From Azotobacter chroococcum (GTDB lineage Bacteria > Pseudomonadota > Gammaproteobacteria > Pseudomonadales > Pseudomonadaceae): DNA of 64,000 nt. Where the stretch lies: NCBI RefSeq assembly GCF_004339665.1, contig NZ_SMMU01000015.1, forward strand, positions 42,603 through 106,602, read 5' to 3'. A program made the translations under genes and the position numbers. A model generated the notes under the pieces. It was given only the letters and a program-made list of their open reading frames with translations. It made no database searches and was not told the origin of the DNA. Shown piece after piece: positions 56,564-64,000 of the stretch (positions are counted from its first letter, which is position 1; each line of letters begins with the position of its first letter).

Positions 56564-57219
56564 AGAGTCCTGTTGTACCGCAACCGATGCGTTTCCCCCT
56601 GGGCAAGGTCAGGCTGCATGGCGACCTGATCGCTCCGGAGGACGCGCAGGGGCTTGTGGTGTTCGTGCATGGCAGCGGCAGCAGCCGGCACAGTCCGCGT
56701 AATCGTAGCGTCGCGCGCTTTTTCAACGGTCTGGGGATGGCCACCCTGCTGTTCGACCTGCTCACCGAGGAGGAACAGCCCATCGACGAGGTGACTCGCC
56801 AGTTCCGTTTCGACATCCCGCTGCTCGGCGAGCGGCTGAGCGGGGTGGTCGACCAGCTGCGCGCCAATGCCGACTTGCGTGCCCTGAAGATTGGCCTGTT
56901 CGGCGCCAGCACCGGTGCCGCCGCCGCGCTGATCGCCGCCGCGGCGCGTCCGACCGACATCGCTGCAGTGGTTTCCCGCGGCGGGCGCGTCGATCTGGCG
57001 GCCGATGTGCTGGACAAGGTGCGCGCGCCCTCGCTGTTCATCGTCGGCGAGCTGGACAGCGAAGTCCTCGCGCTGAACCGACAGGCCGCCGAGCGGCTGC
57101 AGTGTCCGCACGATCTGGCGGTGGTGGCGGGCGCCACCCACCTGTTCGAGGAGCCGGGCACCCTGGAGGAGGTGGAGCGACTGGCCGGCCAGTGGTTCCT
57201 TCAGCATCTGGCCGGCTGA
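56560..57219 (+). CDS. Alpha/beta hydrolase (dienelactone-hydrolase-like)
   Basis: 219 residues. The oxyanion segment LVVFVHGSGSSRHSPRN is followed by the nucleophile elbow GLFGASTGAAAAL (Ser), the acid in IVGELDSEVLALN, and His in GATHLFEEPGTLEEV. In many proteobacteria this hydrolase is paired with, or fused to, the phosphoribosyltransferase found upstream, which argues for a shared but unknown pathway. Translation is coupled by ATGA. Confidence 0.88.
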   Translation: MKSPVVPQPMRFPLGKVRLHGDLIAPEDAQGLVVFVHGSGSSRHSPRNRSVARFFNGLGMATLLFDLLTEEEQPIDEVTRQFRFDIPLLGERLSGVVDQLRANADLRALKIGLFGASTGAAAALIAAAARPTDIAAVVSRGGRVDLAADVLDKVRAPSLFIVGELDSEVLALNRQAAERLQCPHDLAVVAGATHLFEEPGTLEEVERLAGQWFLQHLAG

Positions 57220-57235
57220 GCCGGGCAGGGCGTCT

Positions 57236-57787
57236 TTATCGCCGGCACAGCTCGATGCAGAACTCCGCCTCGTAGGGCGGCACCTGACAGTCGATGATAT
57301 CCCCCGGCGCGATCTGCAGACGAACCCCGCAGACATCGGCATGTACCGGCTGGCTGCTCACGCAGCGGTCGACCAGCACCGCGGTACGTATCTCGCCAGC
57401 CCCCAGCCGGCTCAGGTAGGCGCAGCTGCGTAGCAGCGAATGGCCGCCATAGAGCACGTCGTCGACCAGCAGCAGCGTGGCGCCGGCCAGCTCCAGGCCG
57501 GCGAGGACCGGGTTTTCCTCCAGCAGGGTGGCGGGGTGCAGCAGGCTCAGGTCGTCTGCATAACGCTTGACCCGCAGGGGGATGACCGGCAGTTCGGCCA
57601 GTCCGAGCAGCGGTTGCAGCCGTTCGGCAAGCATCCGGGCGAGCGGCTCGCCGCGTCGCAACAGCCCCACCACATACAGCGGACGTCCCGGCTGGAAGAG
57701 CCGGGCGGCCTGCTGTGTCATGCGTTGCAGCACCGGTTCCAGTTCGACGGCGGTATAGAGGCACAGCCGTTGCTCGGCGCTGCTCAT
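57236..57787 (-). CDS. PyrR-like phosphoribosyltransferase
   Basis: 183 residues. PRPP-binding loop TLLLVDDVLYGGHSLL (PyrR/HPRT style), with VVGLLRRGEPLARMLAERL before it and VLVDRC after. It resembles PyrR-type bifunctional regulators/uracil phosphoribosyltransferases, but pseudomonads keep pyrR next to pyrB, which is not here. This copy may act in stress nucleotide salvage. It converges on the hydrolase gene (16 bp). ATG 57787 has GGGAGGA upstream. Confidence 0.82.
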   Translation of the reverse strand: MSSAEQRLCLYTAVELEPVLQRMTQQAARLFQPGRPLYVVGLLRRGEPLARMLAERLQPLLGLAELPVIPLRVKRYADDLSLLHPATLLEENPVLAGLELAGATLLLVDDVLYGGHSLLRSCAYLSRLGAGEIRTAVLVDRCVSSQPVHADVCGVRLQIAPGDIIDCQVPPYEAEFCIELCRR

Positions 57788-58025
57788 GACTGTCCTCCCA
57801 TGATGCTGCCATCTCTCTGAAACCATAGCCGATCGCCTTTGGCCAGCCAGGCCGGAGCATTGACCCCTCATTCGATAACGGGAAAGCCCGGCACTGGCCC
57901 CCGATGGGAACGAACCTTTTATGTATTTACTGAAATCGGAAATGTAGGGCAGAGAGATATTCCACCCAACCAACCTCTCAAGCAATCCATCAAAGCTGTA
58001 ATCAAAGACAAGGGCGAGGTATGCG

Positions 58026-58997
58026 CTAGAACGCATCGGGGAGCTTCGCCAGGGGGGCGGCATCGCTGTCCAGAAGCGGCCTGGCAGCCAGTCCGCCGAA
58101 GGACAGGGTGGGATCGATGTAGCGCATGGCCGATTTCATGTCCTTCCAGCCGACGTAGCCCATCAGGCTCTTGAGGTCCCAGCCGTTGGCGGCGGCCCAG
58201 GTGGCGAAGCCGCGGCGCAGCGAGTGGCTGCTGTACGACGCGGCCGGTACTCCGGCGCGCTCCAGGATCTGCCGTAGCAGGGCGATCAGGCTGTTGGGGT
58301 TGAGGCCGTCCGCGCCGAGGTTGCCCCAGCGGTCGAGGCGGCGGAACACCGGTCCCTGCGCCAGGCCGGCCAGCTCGATCCAGTCCAGATAGGCCTGCAC
58401 CGGACACAGCCGCTTCAGCGCCGGGGCACGGCAGGTGGTGCCGAGGAAGTCGCGGTCGCCCTTGCTGCGCGGCAGGTGGATCTCCATGCCCACGCCGGCC
58501 ACCGCCTGGATGCGCTCGACTTCCAGGCGGCACAGCTCGTCGCTGCGAAAGCCCCGCCAGAAACCGATCAGCAGCAGCGCGGCGTCGCGCCGGCAGCGCA
58601 GCAGGGTGGCGGCGTCGCCACGGTCGCTGGCGCTGGCGGCCTCGCCGTCGAGCCAGCCGACGGCCTGTTCCAGATGCTGCAGCGGCAAGGGCGCGGCCTG
58701 CTTTTCCCGCGCCGGATGCAGGGCGCGGATGCCCTTGAGCACCTGGCGCACCACCGGCGCCTTGGTCGGATCGGGAAAGCCCTGGGTGACGTGCCACTGG
58801 GCCAAGGCAGCCAAGCGCAGCTTCAGCGTGTTGAGCGACAGCTTGTCGGCGTAGGCGACCAGATAGCGCGCCACACTGTCGCCGGTCGCTGGCAGAAAGC
58901 CACCCCAGCTCACCTCGAAGTGCTCGATGGCCGCCTGGTAGCTGCGCCGGGTGTTCTCCCGCGTGCCGGCCTGCAGGTAGCGCTCGATATCGCTCAT
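58026..58997 (-). CDS. tnpS: TnpS, tyrosine recombinase for cointegrate resolution
   Basis: 323 residues, the reported size of TnpS. An N-terminal SAM-like core-binding domain (about 1-100, ENTRRSYQAAIEHF) is followed by the catalytic domain with Arg151 (GFRSDEL), His258 and Arg261 (HSLRRGFA), Trp284 in the second His position (GYVGWKD) and Tyr293 (MRYID). All catalytic positions fit tyrosine recombinases. It acts with TnpT on the rst site between the two genes to resolve cointegrates. Confidence 0.85.
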   Translation of the reverse strand: MSDIERYLQAGTRENTRRSYQAAIEHFEVSWGGFLPATGDSVARYLVAYADKLSLNTLKLRLAALAQWHVTQGFPDPTKAPVVRQVLKGIRALHPAREKQAAPLPLQHLEQAVGWLDGEAASASDRGDAATLLRCRRDAALLLIGFWRGFRSDELCRLEVERIQAVAGVGMEIHLPRSKGDRDFLGTTCRAPALKRLCPVQAYLDWIELAGLAQGPVFRRLDRWGNLGADGLNPNSLIALLRQILERAGVPAASYSSHSLRRGFATWAAANGWDLKSLMGYVGWKDMKSAMRYIDPTLSFGGLAARPLLDSDAAPLAKLPDAF

Positions 58998-59173
58998 TGC
59001 CCGTCTCCAGTACGAAAAGCGCCATTCTCGCAGCTGCCTGCGGGTCTGTCAGCGGATAATACTTCATTATCAAGTATCAGAAATAGCGACTTTTATCGTT
59101 GTGAAAGCTGAAAATTAATATGTAATTACGTAATATGTAAAACAGTACGAAATAATCCGAAGAGCAGACTTCC
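58998..59173. promoter_or_regulatory. Candidate resolution site rst / divergent promoter of tnpS-tnpT
   Basis: 176 bp, much richer in A/T than the neighbourhood. ATACTT-CATTATC-AAGTAT (59059-59077) has 6-bp arms and a 7-bp spacer, the form of a tyrosine recombinase core. Nearer tnpT, TAATATGTAA occurs twice, 15 bp apart (59116-59125 and 59131-59140), a possible TnpT binding array. Confidence 0.6.
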
Positions 59174-60211
59174 ATGGCACGTGGCGGCATCAACAAGGCA
59201 TTGGTCATGCGGGCGCGGCAGGCGCTGCTGGCCCGCGGCGAACATCCCGGCATCGACGCGGTACGCGTCGAGCTGGGCAATACCGGCTCGAAGACCACCA
59301 TCCATCGCTACCTGAAGGAGCTGGAGGAAAGCGAAGCCGGGCAGGCGAGGAGTGCCGTCGGCCTGAGCGACGAACTGGCCGCACTGATCGCGCCGCTGGC
59401 CGCGCGCCTGCAGGGCGAGGCCGAGGAAACCGTTGCGCGGATGCGCCAGCAGTGCGACGCCGAGCGGGCGGACTTCGAGGCGCGCCTGGTCCAGGCGCAG
59501 GAGCAGATCGGCCAGTTACAGGGGCAGGTCGACAGCCTTTCAGGCCAGCTGCAAGCCGAGACGGAGCGTCACCAGCACAGCCGCGAGCAGTTGCAGCAGG
59601 CCGAGGTCGAGCAGGCGCGCCTGCGCCAGGCCAATCAGGATCAGGCTGCGCACCTGAAGGATCGCGACGAGCAGGTGCGCTCGCTGGAAGAGAAGCACCG
59701 GCACAGCCGCGAGGCGCTGGAGCACTACCGCCAGGCCAGCAAGGAGCAGCGCGAACAGGAGCAGCGCCGCCACGAAGCCCAGCTGCAACAGGTGCAGATG
59801 GAGCTGCGCCAGCTGCAGCAGACCTTGATCCTCAAACAGGACGAGGTGACCCAGCTGAACCGCGCCAACGAGCGCCTGGCCAGCGAGAATGCCTATAGAG
59901 CGAAGGAGCTGGGCGAACAGCGCGACCGGCTGGAACGGCAGGCCGGCGAGCTGGCCGCGCTACACGGCCAGCTCACCCAGTCTCATGCCGCCAGAGAGGT
60001 TCTGCAGGATCGCCTGGGTCTGCTGCAGGCGGAAACGGGCGAGCTGAAAGCGGCTCTCGATACGCAGCGCCAGGAGGCGCAGGCGCTGCACATCGGCCTG
60101 GCGGCGGCCAACACGGAGCTGCAGTTGCTGCGGCAGACAATCGTGAGCGAGCAGGAGAGGGCGCGGCTCACGTCAGAAGAAACCGCCCCGGAGCGGCAGG
60201 AGGAGTCCTGA
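59174..60211 (+). CDS. tnpT: TnpT, KfrA-domain coiled-coil cointegrate resolution protein
   Basis: 345 residues. The N-terminal KfrA-type DNA-binding domain (about 1-75: INKALVMRARQALLARGE, GSKTTIHRYLKELEE) is followed by a very long coiled coil rich in Gln, Glu, Arg and Leu (about 80-335). This layout, size and divergent position to tnpS identify TnpT, the accessory factor that binds rst and stimulates TnpS. A plain KfrA homologue is the alternative, but the pairing with tnpS argues against it. Confidence 0.85.
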   Translation: MARGGINKALVMRARQALLARGEHPGIDAVRVELGNTGSKTTIHRYLKELEESEAGQARSAVGLSDELAALIAPLAARLQGEAEETVARMRQQCDAERADFEARLVQAQEQIGQLQGQVDSLSGQLQAETERHQHSREQLQQAEVEQARLRQANQDQAAHLKDRDEQVRSLEEKHRHSREALEHYRQASKEQREQEQRRHEAQLQQVQMELRQLQQTLILKQDEVTQLNRANERLASENAYRAKELGEQRDRLERQAGELAALHGQLTQSHAAREVLQDRLGLLQAETGELKAALDTQRQEAQALHIGLAAANTELQLLRQTIVSEQERARLTSEETAPERQEES

Positions 60212-60232
60212 CGGCCCGGCGGGGAGCAAGGC

Positions 60233-60787
60233 TCAGCAGGCGCCTTCTGCTACTTCGCTGAAGCCATGGAAACTGGCGAACTCCTCGACCGGCTGCCGCT
60301 CGGTCAGCAGGCGGTTTTCCGGGGCCTGGGTGTCCTCGTATCCCAGGGCGATGCCGCAAACCAGGAGGTCGTCTTCGCACAACGGCAGATGCCGGCGCAC
60401 GGCGGCATGGAAAGGGGCGAAGGCAGCCTGGGCGCAGCTGTGCAGCCCCTGGCCGCGGGCGGCGACGAGGATGTTCTGGATGAACATGCCGAGGTCCATG
60501 TAGCTGCCGGTATTCAGGCGGCGGTCGAGGGTCACCAGCAGGCCGACTGGCGCATCGAAGAATGAGTAGTTGCGCAGCATCTGCTGCTCGCGCCGCTGCA
60601 GGTCCCTGCGGTCGATGCCAAGGACTTCGTAGAGGGCGAAGCCGTTCTGCCGGCGGCGTCCCAGGTAGGGCTCGACCCATTGGCTGGGGTAGTAGTCGTA
60701 TTCGGGTTCGGGGCGATGCTGTTCGGCAGCGTCGCTCGCCACGTGCAGCTCGGCCTGCCGCTCGACACCCCGGAACAACAGGAGCAA
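60233..60787 (-). pseudogene. Nitroreductase, N-terminus missing
   Basis: 184 codons of a nitroreductase-family flavoprotein. The body is well kept: EYDYYPSQWVEPYLGRRRQN, SFFDAPVGLLVTLDRRLNTG, MDLGMFIQNILVAARGQGLH and ALGYEDTQAPENRL. The first 50-60 residues that normally bind the FMN phosphate (RRSVR-type motif) are absent. The frame begins at a TTG with no Shine-Dalgarno, right beside the start of the thiolase fragment, so a deletion probably removed the 5' end. Confidence 0.7.
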
Positions 60788-60792
60788 TCGGC

Positions 60793-61191
60793 ATGACAGC
60801 CTATATCTACGACGGCCTGCGCTCGCCCTTCGGCCGCTACGCCGGCGCCATCGCCGGGGTGGAGCCGCGGCTGATGGGCCTAGGCCCGGTGCCGGCGATC
60901 CGCAAGGTGCTGCAGCGCACCGGACTGGGCCTGGCCGATATGGACGTGATCGAGATCAACGAGGCCTTCGCCGCCCAGGTGCTGGGCTGCACCCGGCTGG
61001 CCGACGACGACCCGCGCCTCAATCCCAACGGCGGCGCCATCGCCATCGGCCATCCGCTGGGCGCCTCCGGGGCGCGTCTGGTGCTGACCGCGCTGCGCCA
61101 GCTCGAACGCACCGGCGGGCGCCATGTGCTGGTCAGCCTGTGCATCGGCCTGGGGCAGGGAATCGCCTGCGTCGTCGAACGGCTGGACTGA
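60793..61191 (+). pseudogene. Thiolase (PcaF-like) with large in-frame internal deletion
   Basis: 132 codons. Residues 1-20 are a thiolase N-terminus (MTAYIYDGLRSPFGRYAGAI). From about residue 21 the sequence jumps to the C-terminal third ([57 protein letters not shown]). Roughly 265 residues, including the nucleophilic Cys, are missing without loss of frame. The His and second Cys remain, but the fold cannot be complete. AGGAG before the ATG is intact, so a short protein may still be made. The start is typical of beta-ketoadipyl-CoA / aromatic-pathway thiolases. Confidence 0.8.
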
Positions 61192-61252
61192 TGCCGGTTT
61201 CGCCCGGACACTGAATTCACTAGCGATAGAACAACAAGACAGGAATACCGAC

Positions 61253-62434
61253 ATGGCCAACCACACAAGCTTCAACTGGGCAGATCCGCTGTTGCTCGAC
61301 CAGCAACTGAGCGACGAGGAACGCATGGTGCAGGACAGCGCCCGCAAGTTCGCCGCCGAGCGGCTGGCCCCGCGGGTGCTGGAAGCCTTCCGCCGGGAGC
61401 ACACCGATCCGGCGATCTTCCGCGAGATGGGCGAGACCGGCCTGCTCGGCGCGACCATTCCGGCCGAATACGGCGGCAGCGGCCTGAACTACGTGTGTTA
61501 CGGGCTGATCGCCCGCGAGGTCGAGCGCATCGACTCCGGCTACCGCTCGATGCTCAGCGTGCAGTCCTCGCTGGTGATGCTGCCGATCTTCGAGTTCGGC
61601 ACCGAGGCGCAGAAGCAGAAGTACCTGTCCAGGCTGGCCAGCGGCGAGTGGATTGGCTGCTTCGGCCTGACCGAGCCCGATCACGGCTCCGACCCGGGCT
61701 CGATGGCCTGTCGGGCGAAAAAGGTCGACGGCGGCTACCGGCTGACCGGCAGCAAGATGTGGATCACCAACAGCCCGATTGCCGACGTGTTCGTGGTCTG
61801 GGCCAAGGACGAGGCCGGCGACATCCGCGGTTTCGTGCTGGAGAAGGGCTGGGCCGGGCTGTCCGCCCCGGCGATCCACGGCAAGGTCGGGCTGCGCGCC
61901 TCGATCACCGGCGAGGTCGTCATGGACGAGGTGTTCGTTCCCGAGGAGAACGCCTTCCCCGAGGTGCGCGGCCTCAAGGGGCCCTTCACCTGCCTGAACT
62001 CGGCGCGCTACGGCATCGCCTGGGGCGCGCTGGGCGCCGCCGAGGCCTGCTGGCACACCGCGCGGCAGTATGTGCTCGACCGCAAGCAGTTCGGCCGCCC
62101 GCTGGCTGCCAACCAGCTGATCCAGAAGAAACTGGCCGACATGCAGACCGAGATCGCCCTGGGCCTGCAGGGCTGCCTGCGCCTGGGACGGATGAAGGAC
62201 GAGGGCACCGCGGCGGTGGAGATCACCTCGCTCATGAAGCGCAACAGCTGCGGCAAGGCGCTGGACATCGCCCGCCTGGCCCGCGACATGCTGGGCGGCA
62301 ATGGCATCAGCGATGAGTTCGGCATCGCCCGGCACCTGGTCAACCTGGAGGTGGTCAACACCTACGAAGGCACCCACGACATCCATGCGCTGATCCTCGG
62401 CAGGGCGCAGACCGGCATCCAGGCGTTCTTCTGA
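61253..62434 (+). CDS. gcdH: Glutaryl-CoA dehydrogenase
   Basis: 393 residues, acyl-CoA dehydrogenase fold. FAD/substrate motifs: [36 protein letters not shown], the catalytic Glu in [21 protein letters not shown], and [20 protein letters not shown], which is highly characteristic of GcdH. The enzyme oxidises and decarboxylates glutaryl-CoA to crotonyl-CoA in lysine and aromatic degradation. ATG 61253 follows AGGAA. A strong terminator lies after the stop. It appears intact although both upstream neighbours are broken. Confidence 0.95.
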   Translation: MANHTSFNWADPLLLDQQLSDEERMVQDSARKFAAERLAPRVLEAFRREHTDPAIFREMGETGLLGATIPAEYGGSGLNYVCYGLIAREVERIDSGYRSMLSVQSSLVMLPIFEFGTEAQKQKYLSRLASGEWIGCFGLTEPDHGSDPGSMACRAKKVDGGYRLTGSKMWITNSPIADVFVVWAKDEAGDIRGFVLEKGWAGLSAPAIHGKVGLRASITGEVVMDEVFVPEENAFPEVRGLKGPFTCLNSARYGIAWGALGAAEACWHTARQYVLDRKQFGRPLAANQLIQKKLADMQTEIALGLQGCLRLGRMKDEGTAAVEITSLMKRNSCGKALDIARLARDMLGGNGISDEFGIARHLVNLEVVNTYEGTHDIHALILGRAQTGIQAFF

Positions 62435-62449
62435 GCGGGTAGGGGCAAG

Positions 62450-62473
62450 AGCCCGGCTTCGAGCCGGGCTTTC
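62450..62473 (+). terminator. Intrinsic terminator of gcdH
   Basis: Perfect 9-bp arms AGCCCGGCT / AGCCGGGCT around a TCG loop, followed by TTTC, 15 bp after the gcdH stop codon. Confidence 0.8.
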
Positions 62474-62494
62474 GCACGTATCGGGGGCAGGAAG

Positions 62495-62522
62495 TATTCC
62501 GATTATGCCTATAATCGGAATA
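62495..62522. promoter_or_regulatory. Perfect 12-bp dyad over a TATAAT box upstream of the integrase
   Basis: TATTCCGATTAT-GCCT-ATAATCGGAATA: perfect 12-bp arms with a 4-bp centre. The second half contains an exact TATAAT (62510-62515). Such an overlap of operator and -10 box is typical of a tightly repressed promoter. The integrase ATG is about 40 bp further on. No good -35 was seen. Confidence 0.55.
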
Positions 62523-62562
62523 TGTATCCTGACATCCAGCCACCCGACAGACCCCTTGCCCG

Positions 62563-63849
62563 ATGACCGAACTCATTCCCCAGCCGCTGTTCGACACCTA
62601 TGCACGCTTCCTGGCGCTGTCCCCAGGCAGCCTGGTGTTCGAAAACCGCTTCGTCGTGCGTTTTCTGAACAGGCTCGAACCGGAGCTTCCGGCCAAGAAC
62701 GATTACCTGCACACCCGGGATTTCCTGCGCGACTACGCCGGCTGGGAAACCACCTACAAGGCCTACCGCATCCAGGTGGAGCGGCTGCTGCTGTGGAGCT
62801 GGCTGAAGAAGGGGAGTTCGGTGCTGAGGCTGACCCGCGAGGACGCCGAGGCCTTCCTCGGCTTCTGTCGCGAACCGGACATAGAGTGGGTCGGCCAGGC
62901 AGTGCGGCGGCGCTTCATCGCCGGCGAGGAGCCCGGCGAGCTGGTGCCCAATCCGCAGTGGCGCCCCTACGAGAGCCTCGGCAGCAAGGCGGCGCGCAAG
63001 CTCGCCGACGAGACCGGCATGCCACGCCAGGCGCCGGAGCACTACAAGGTCACCGCGAGTTCGCTGAAGCAGGCCTTCACCATCTGCTGTTCCTTCTACG
63101 ACTTCCTGATCGGGCAGAACACGCTGCTCGACAATCCGTTCCGCGCCATCGAGGAGCCGGGCCGCTTCTTCGAGAAGCGCGCGCCCTCGATCGAGGGCAA
63201 GGTGCTCAACCCGCTGCAGTGGGCGTTCGTCATCGAGACCGCGGAGTGGATGGCCCACCAGGACGCGGAGCGCCACGAACGCACGCTGTTCGTGGTAGTC
63301 GTGCTGTTCTCCCTGTACCTGCGCATCTCCGAGCTGGCCGGGCGTCCCGACTGGCATCCGACCATGCAGGCCTTCCAGCAGGACGGCGACGGTGCCTGGT
63401 GGTACGTGACCGTCGGCAAGGGCGGCAAGGAGCGGCGGATCTCGGTCGGCAGCGAGCTGCTCGGCTACCTCAAGCGCTACCGCATGTCGCGCAACCTGAC
63501 GCCGCTGCCGCAGCCCAGCGAGAACGTACCGCTGCTGCTGAAGCTGGACGGCCGCGGCGGGCTGACCGACCGGCAGATCCGCAACATCGTGCAGAAGTGC
63601 TTCGACAGCGCGGTCAAACGAATGCAGGCCGAGGGCCGCGGCGAGCGGGAAATCTCCAGCCTGCGCGCCGCCAGCACCTACTGGCTGCGCCATACCAGCG
63701 CCAGCTACGACGCGCCGCACCGGCCGCTCAGGAGCCTGCAGGTCGACCTGGGCCACGCCAAGGCCAGTACCACCCATGACATCTATTACACCGGCGTCGC
63801 GCCGGAACGGACGCCCACCGGGCGCCCGCGCCGGGTGAAGCGCCGGTAG
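62563..63849 (+). CDS. Tyrosine-type site-specific integrase
   Basis: 428 residues. An N-terminal core-binding region (about 40-230, with FLRDYAGWETTYKAYRIQVE and SSLKQAFTICCSFYDFLIGQ) is followed by the catalytic domain: Arg in LRISELAGRP, Lys in VGKGGKERRISV, His/Arg in YWLRHTSAS, His in DLGHAKASTTHDIYY, which also supplies the Tyr. All catalytic residues are present. It resembles the long stand-alone recombinases found in many pseudomonads, sometimes in arrays of several. No attachment-site duplication was found nearby. Confidence 0.87.
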   Translation: MTELIPQPLFDTYARFLALSPGSLVFENRFVVRFLNRLEPELPAKNDYLHTRDFLRDYAGWETTYKAYRIQVERLLLWSWLKKGSSVLRLTREDAEAFLGFCREPDIEWVGQAVRRRFIAGEEPGELVPNPQWRPYESLGSKAARKLADETGMPRQAPEHYKVTASSLKQAFTICCSFYDFLIGQNTLLDNPFRAIEEPGRFFEKRAPSIEGKVLNPLQWAFVIETAEWMAHQDAERHERTLFVVVVLFSLYLRISELAGRPDWHPTMQAFQQDGDGAWWYVTVGKGGKERRISVGSELLGYLKRYRMSRNLTPLPQPSENVPLLLKLDGRGGLTDRQIRNIVQKCFDSAVKRMQAEGRGEREISSLRAASTYWLRHTSASYDAPHRPLRSLQVDLGHAKASTTHDIYYTGVAPERTPTGRPRRVKRR

Positions 63850-63911
63850 GGCGGGTGAAACCCGCCGAACATGGCGCGGGACCGCACCGAAGTCGGCGGG
63901 TTGCACCCGTA
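63850..63911. repeat. GGCGGGT hairpin repeat after the integrase
   Basis: GGCGGGT-GAA-ACCCGCC (63850-63866) starts right at the integrase stop; a further GGCGGGTTGCACCC copy follows at 63896-63909. This is a common intergenic repeat form in pseudomonads and may end the transcript. The last 90 bp of the window show no gene. Confidence 0.6.
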
Positions 63912-64000
63912 TATGGACTCTCCCCGGTTTGCCAGTGAAACGCTGTGTCGACGACCGTGGTACGACTGCTTCCGTATATCCGGCTTTCGAGGGGGCTCTG

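Larger units (their letters stand above)
58026..60211. mobile_element. Cointegrate-resolution module (tnpS-rst-tnpT) of a Tn4651-type Tn3-family transposon
   Basis: Divergent tnpS and tnpT flank an A/T-rich intergenic resolution site, the arrangement of Tn4651/Tn5041-like transposons. No tnpA transposase and no GGGGT-type terminal inverted repeats were seen in the window, so this appears to be a remnant or an independently kept resolution unit. Confidence 0.75.

Overview
The window is about 64 kb of high-GC DNA (roughly two thirds G+C, strong third-position G/C bias) from a member of the Pseudomonadaceae; the Pseudomonas / Azotobacter / Stutzerimonas group fits best. Reasons: a GcsR-type sigma-54 activator next to a glycine-cleavage/serine-deaminase operon (an arrangement known from P. 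aeruginosa), Pseudomonas-style paired REP palindromes between genes, hut genes, an ACR3/ArsA/ArsH/ArsJ arsenic locus, and a TnpS/TnpT cointegrate-resolution module of the Tn4651 type. No rRNA, tRNA or CRISPR array was seen. Species cannot be fixed from the sequence alone.

Layout. 1-3.4 kb: the tail of a sensor histidine kinase, a bufB-bufC-like pair on the minus strand, and a membrane PAS-GAF sensor. 3.4-12.5 kb: histidine degradation (hutU, hutI, hutG) followed by a complete branched-chain-amino-acid-type ABC importer (livJHMGF-like) in overlapping order. 12.9-15.7 kb: a molybdopterin/2Fe-2S oxidoreductase pair on the minus strand. 15.9-23.4 kb: gcvP-sdaA-gcvT under a textbook sigma-54 promoter, with an IHF site and upstream activator sites, and the activator gene gcsR. 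23.7-24.9 kb: a thiolase.

25.3-33.6 kb: a divergent arsenic resistance locus. Leftward run acr3, arsA, a broken permease and a thioredoxin-like gene; rightward run arsR, arsH, a dual-specificity phosphatase, a YnfA-type membrane protein, a GAPDH and arsJ. Together they export arsenite (Acr3 with ArsA), oxidise trivalent organoarsenicals (ArsH) and dispose of arsenate as 1-arseno-3-phosphoglycerate (GAPDH plus ArsJ); no ArsC is present. 33.6-37.3 kb is a copper-flavoured segment: a Cu-type P1B ATPase with two YHS domains, a small secreted His/Met/acid-rich protein and a His-tailed cytochrome c. A membrane phosphoglycerol-transferase-like sulfatase-fold protein follows. 39.5-43.4 kb is a tellurite-type module (terZ, terA, terD and a TerD-vWA protein) on the minus strand, without terB or terC.

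43.8-49.3 kb: a LysR regulator divergent from a second 2Fe-2S/molybdopterin oxidoreductase, which has its own XdhC and MocA-like maturation genes. 49.3-57.8 kb: a nuclease-like protein, phnN, then a stress cluster (tandem Usp, an orphan GroEL, Hsp20, an FNR-like flavoprotein, a BCAM0308-like zinc protein, two phosphoribosyltransferases and an alpha/beta hydrolase) resembling parts of the Burkholderia low-oxygen-activated locus. 58-64 kb is a mobile or decaying region: tnpS-rst-tnpT, an N-terminally truncated nitroreductase, a thiolase with a large in-frame deletion, an intact gcdH and a tyrosine integrase.
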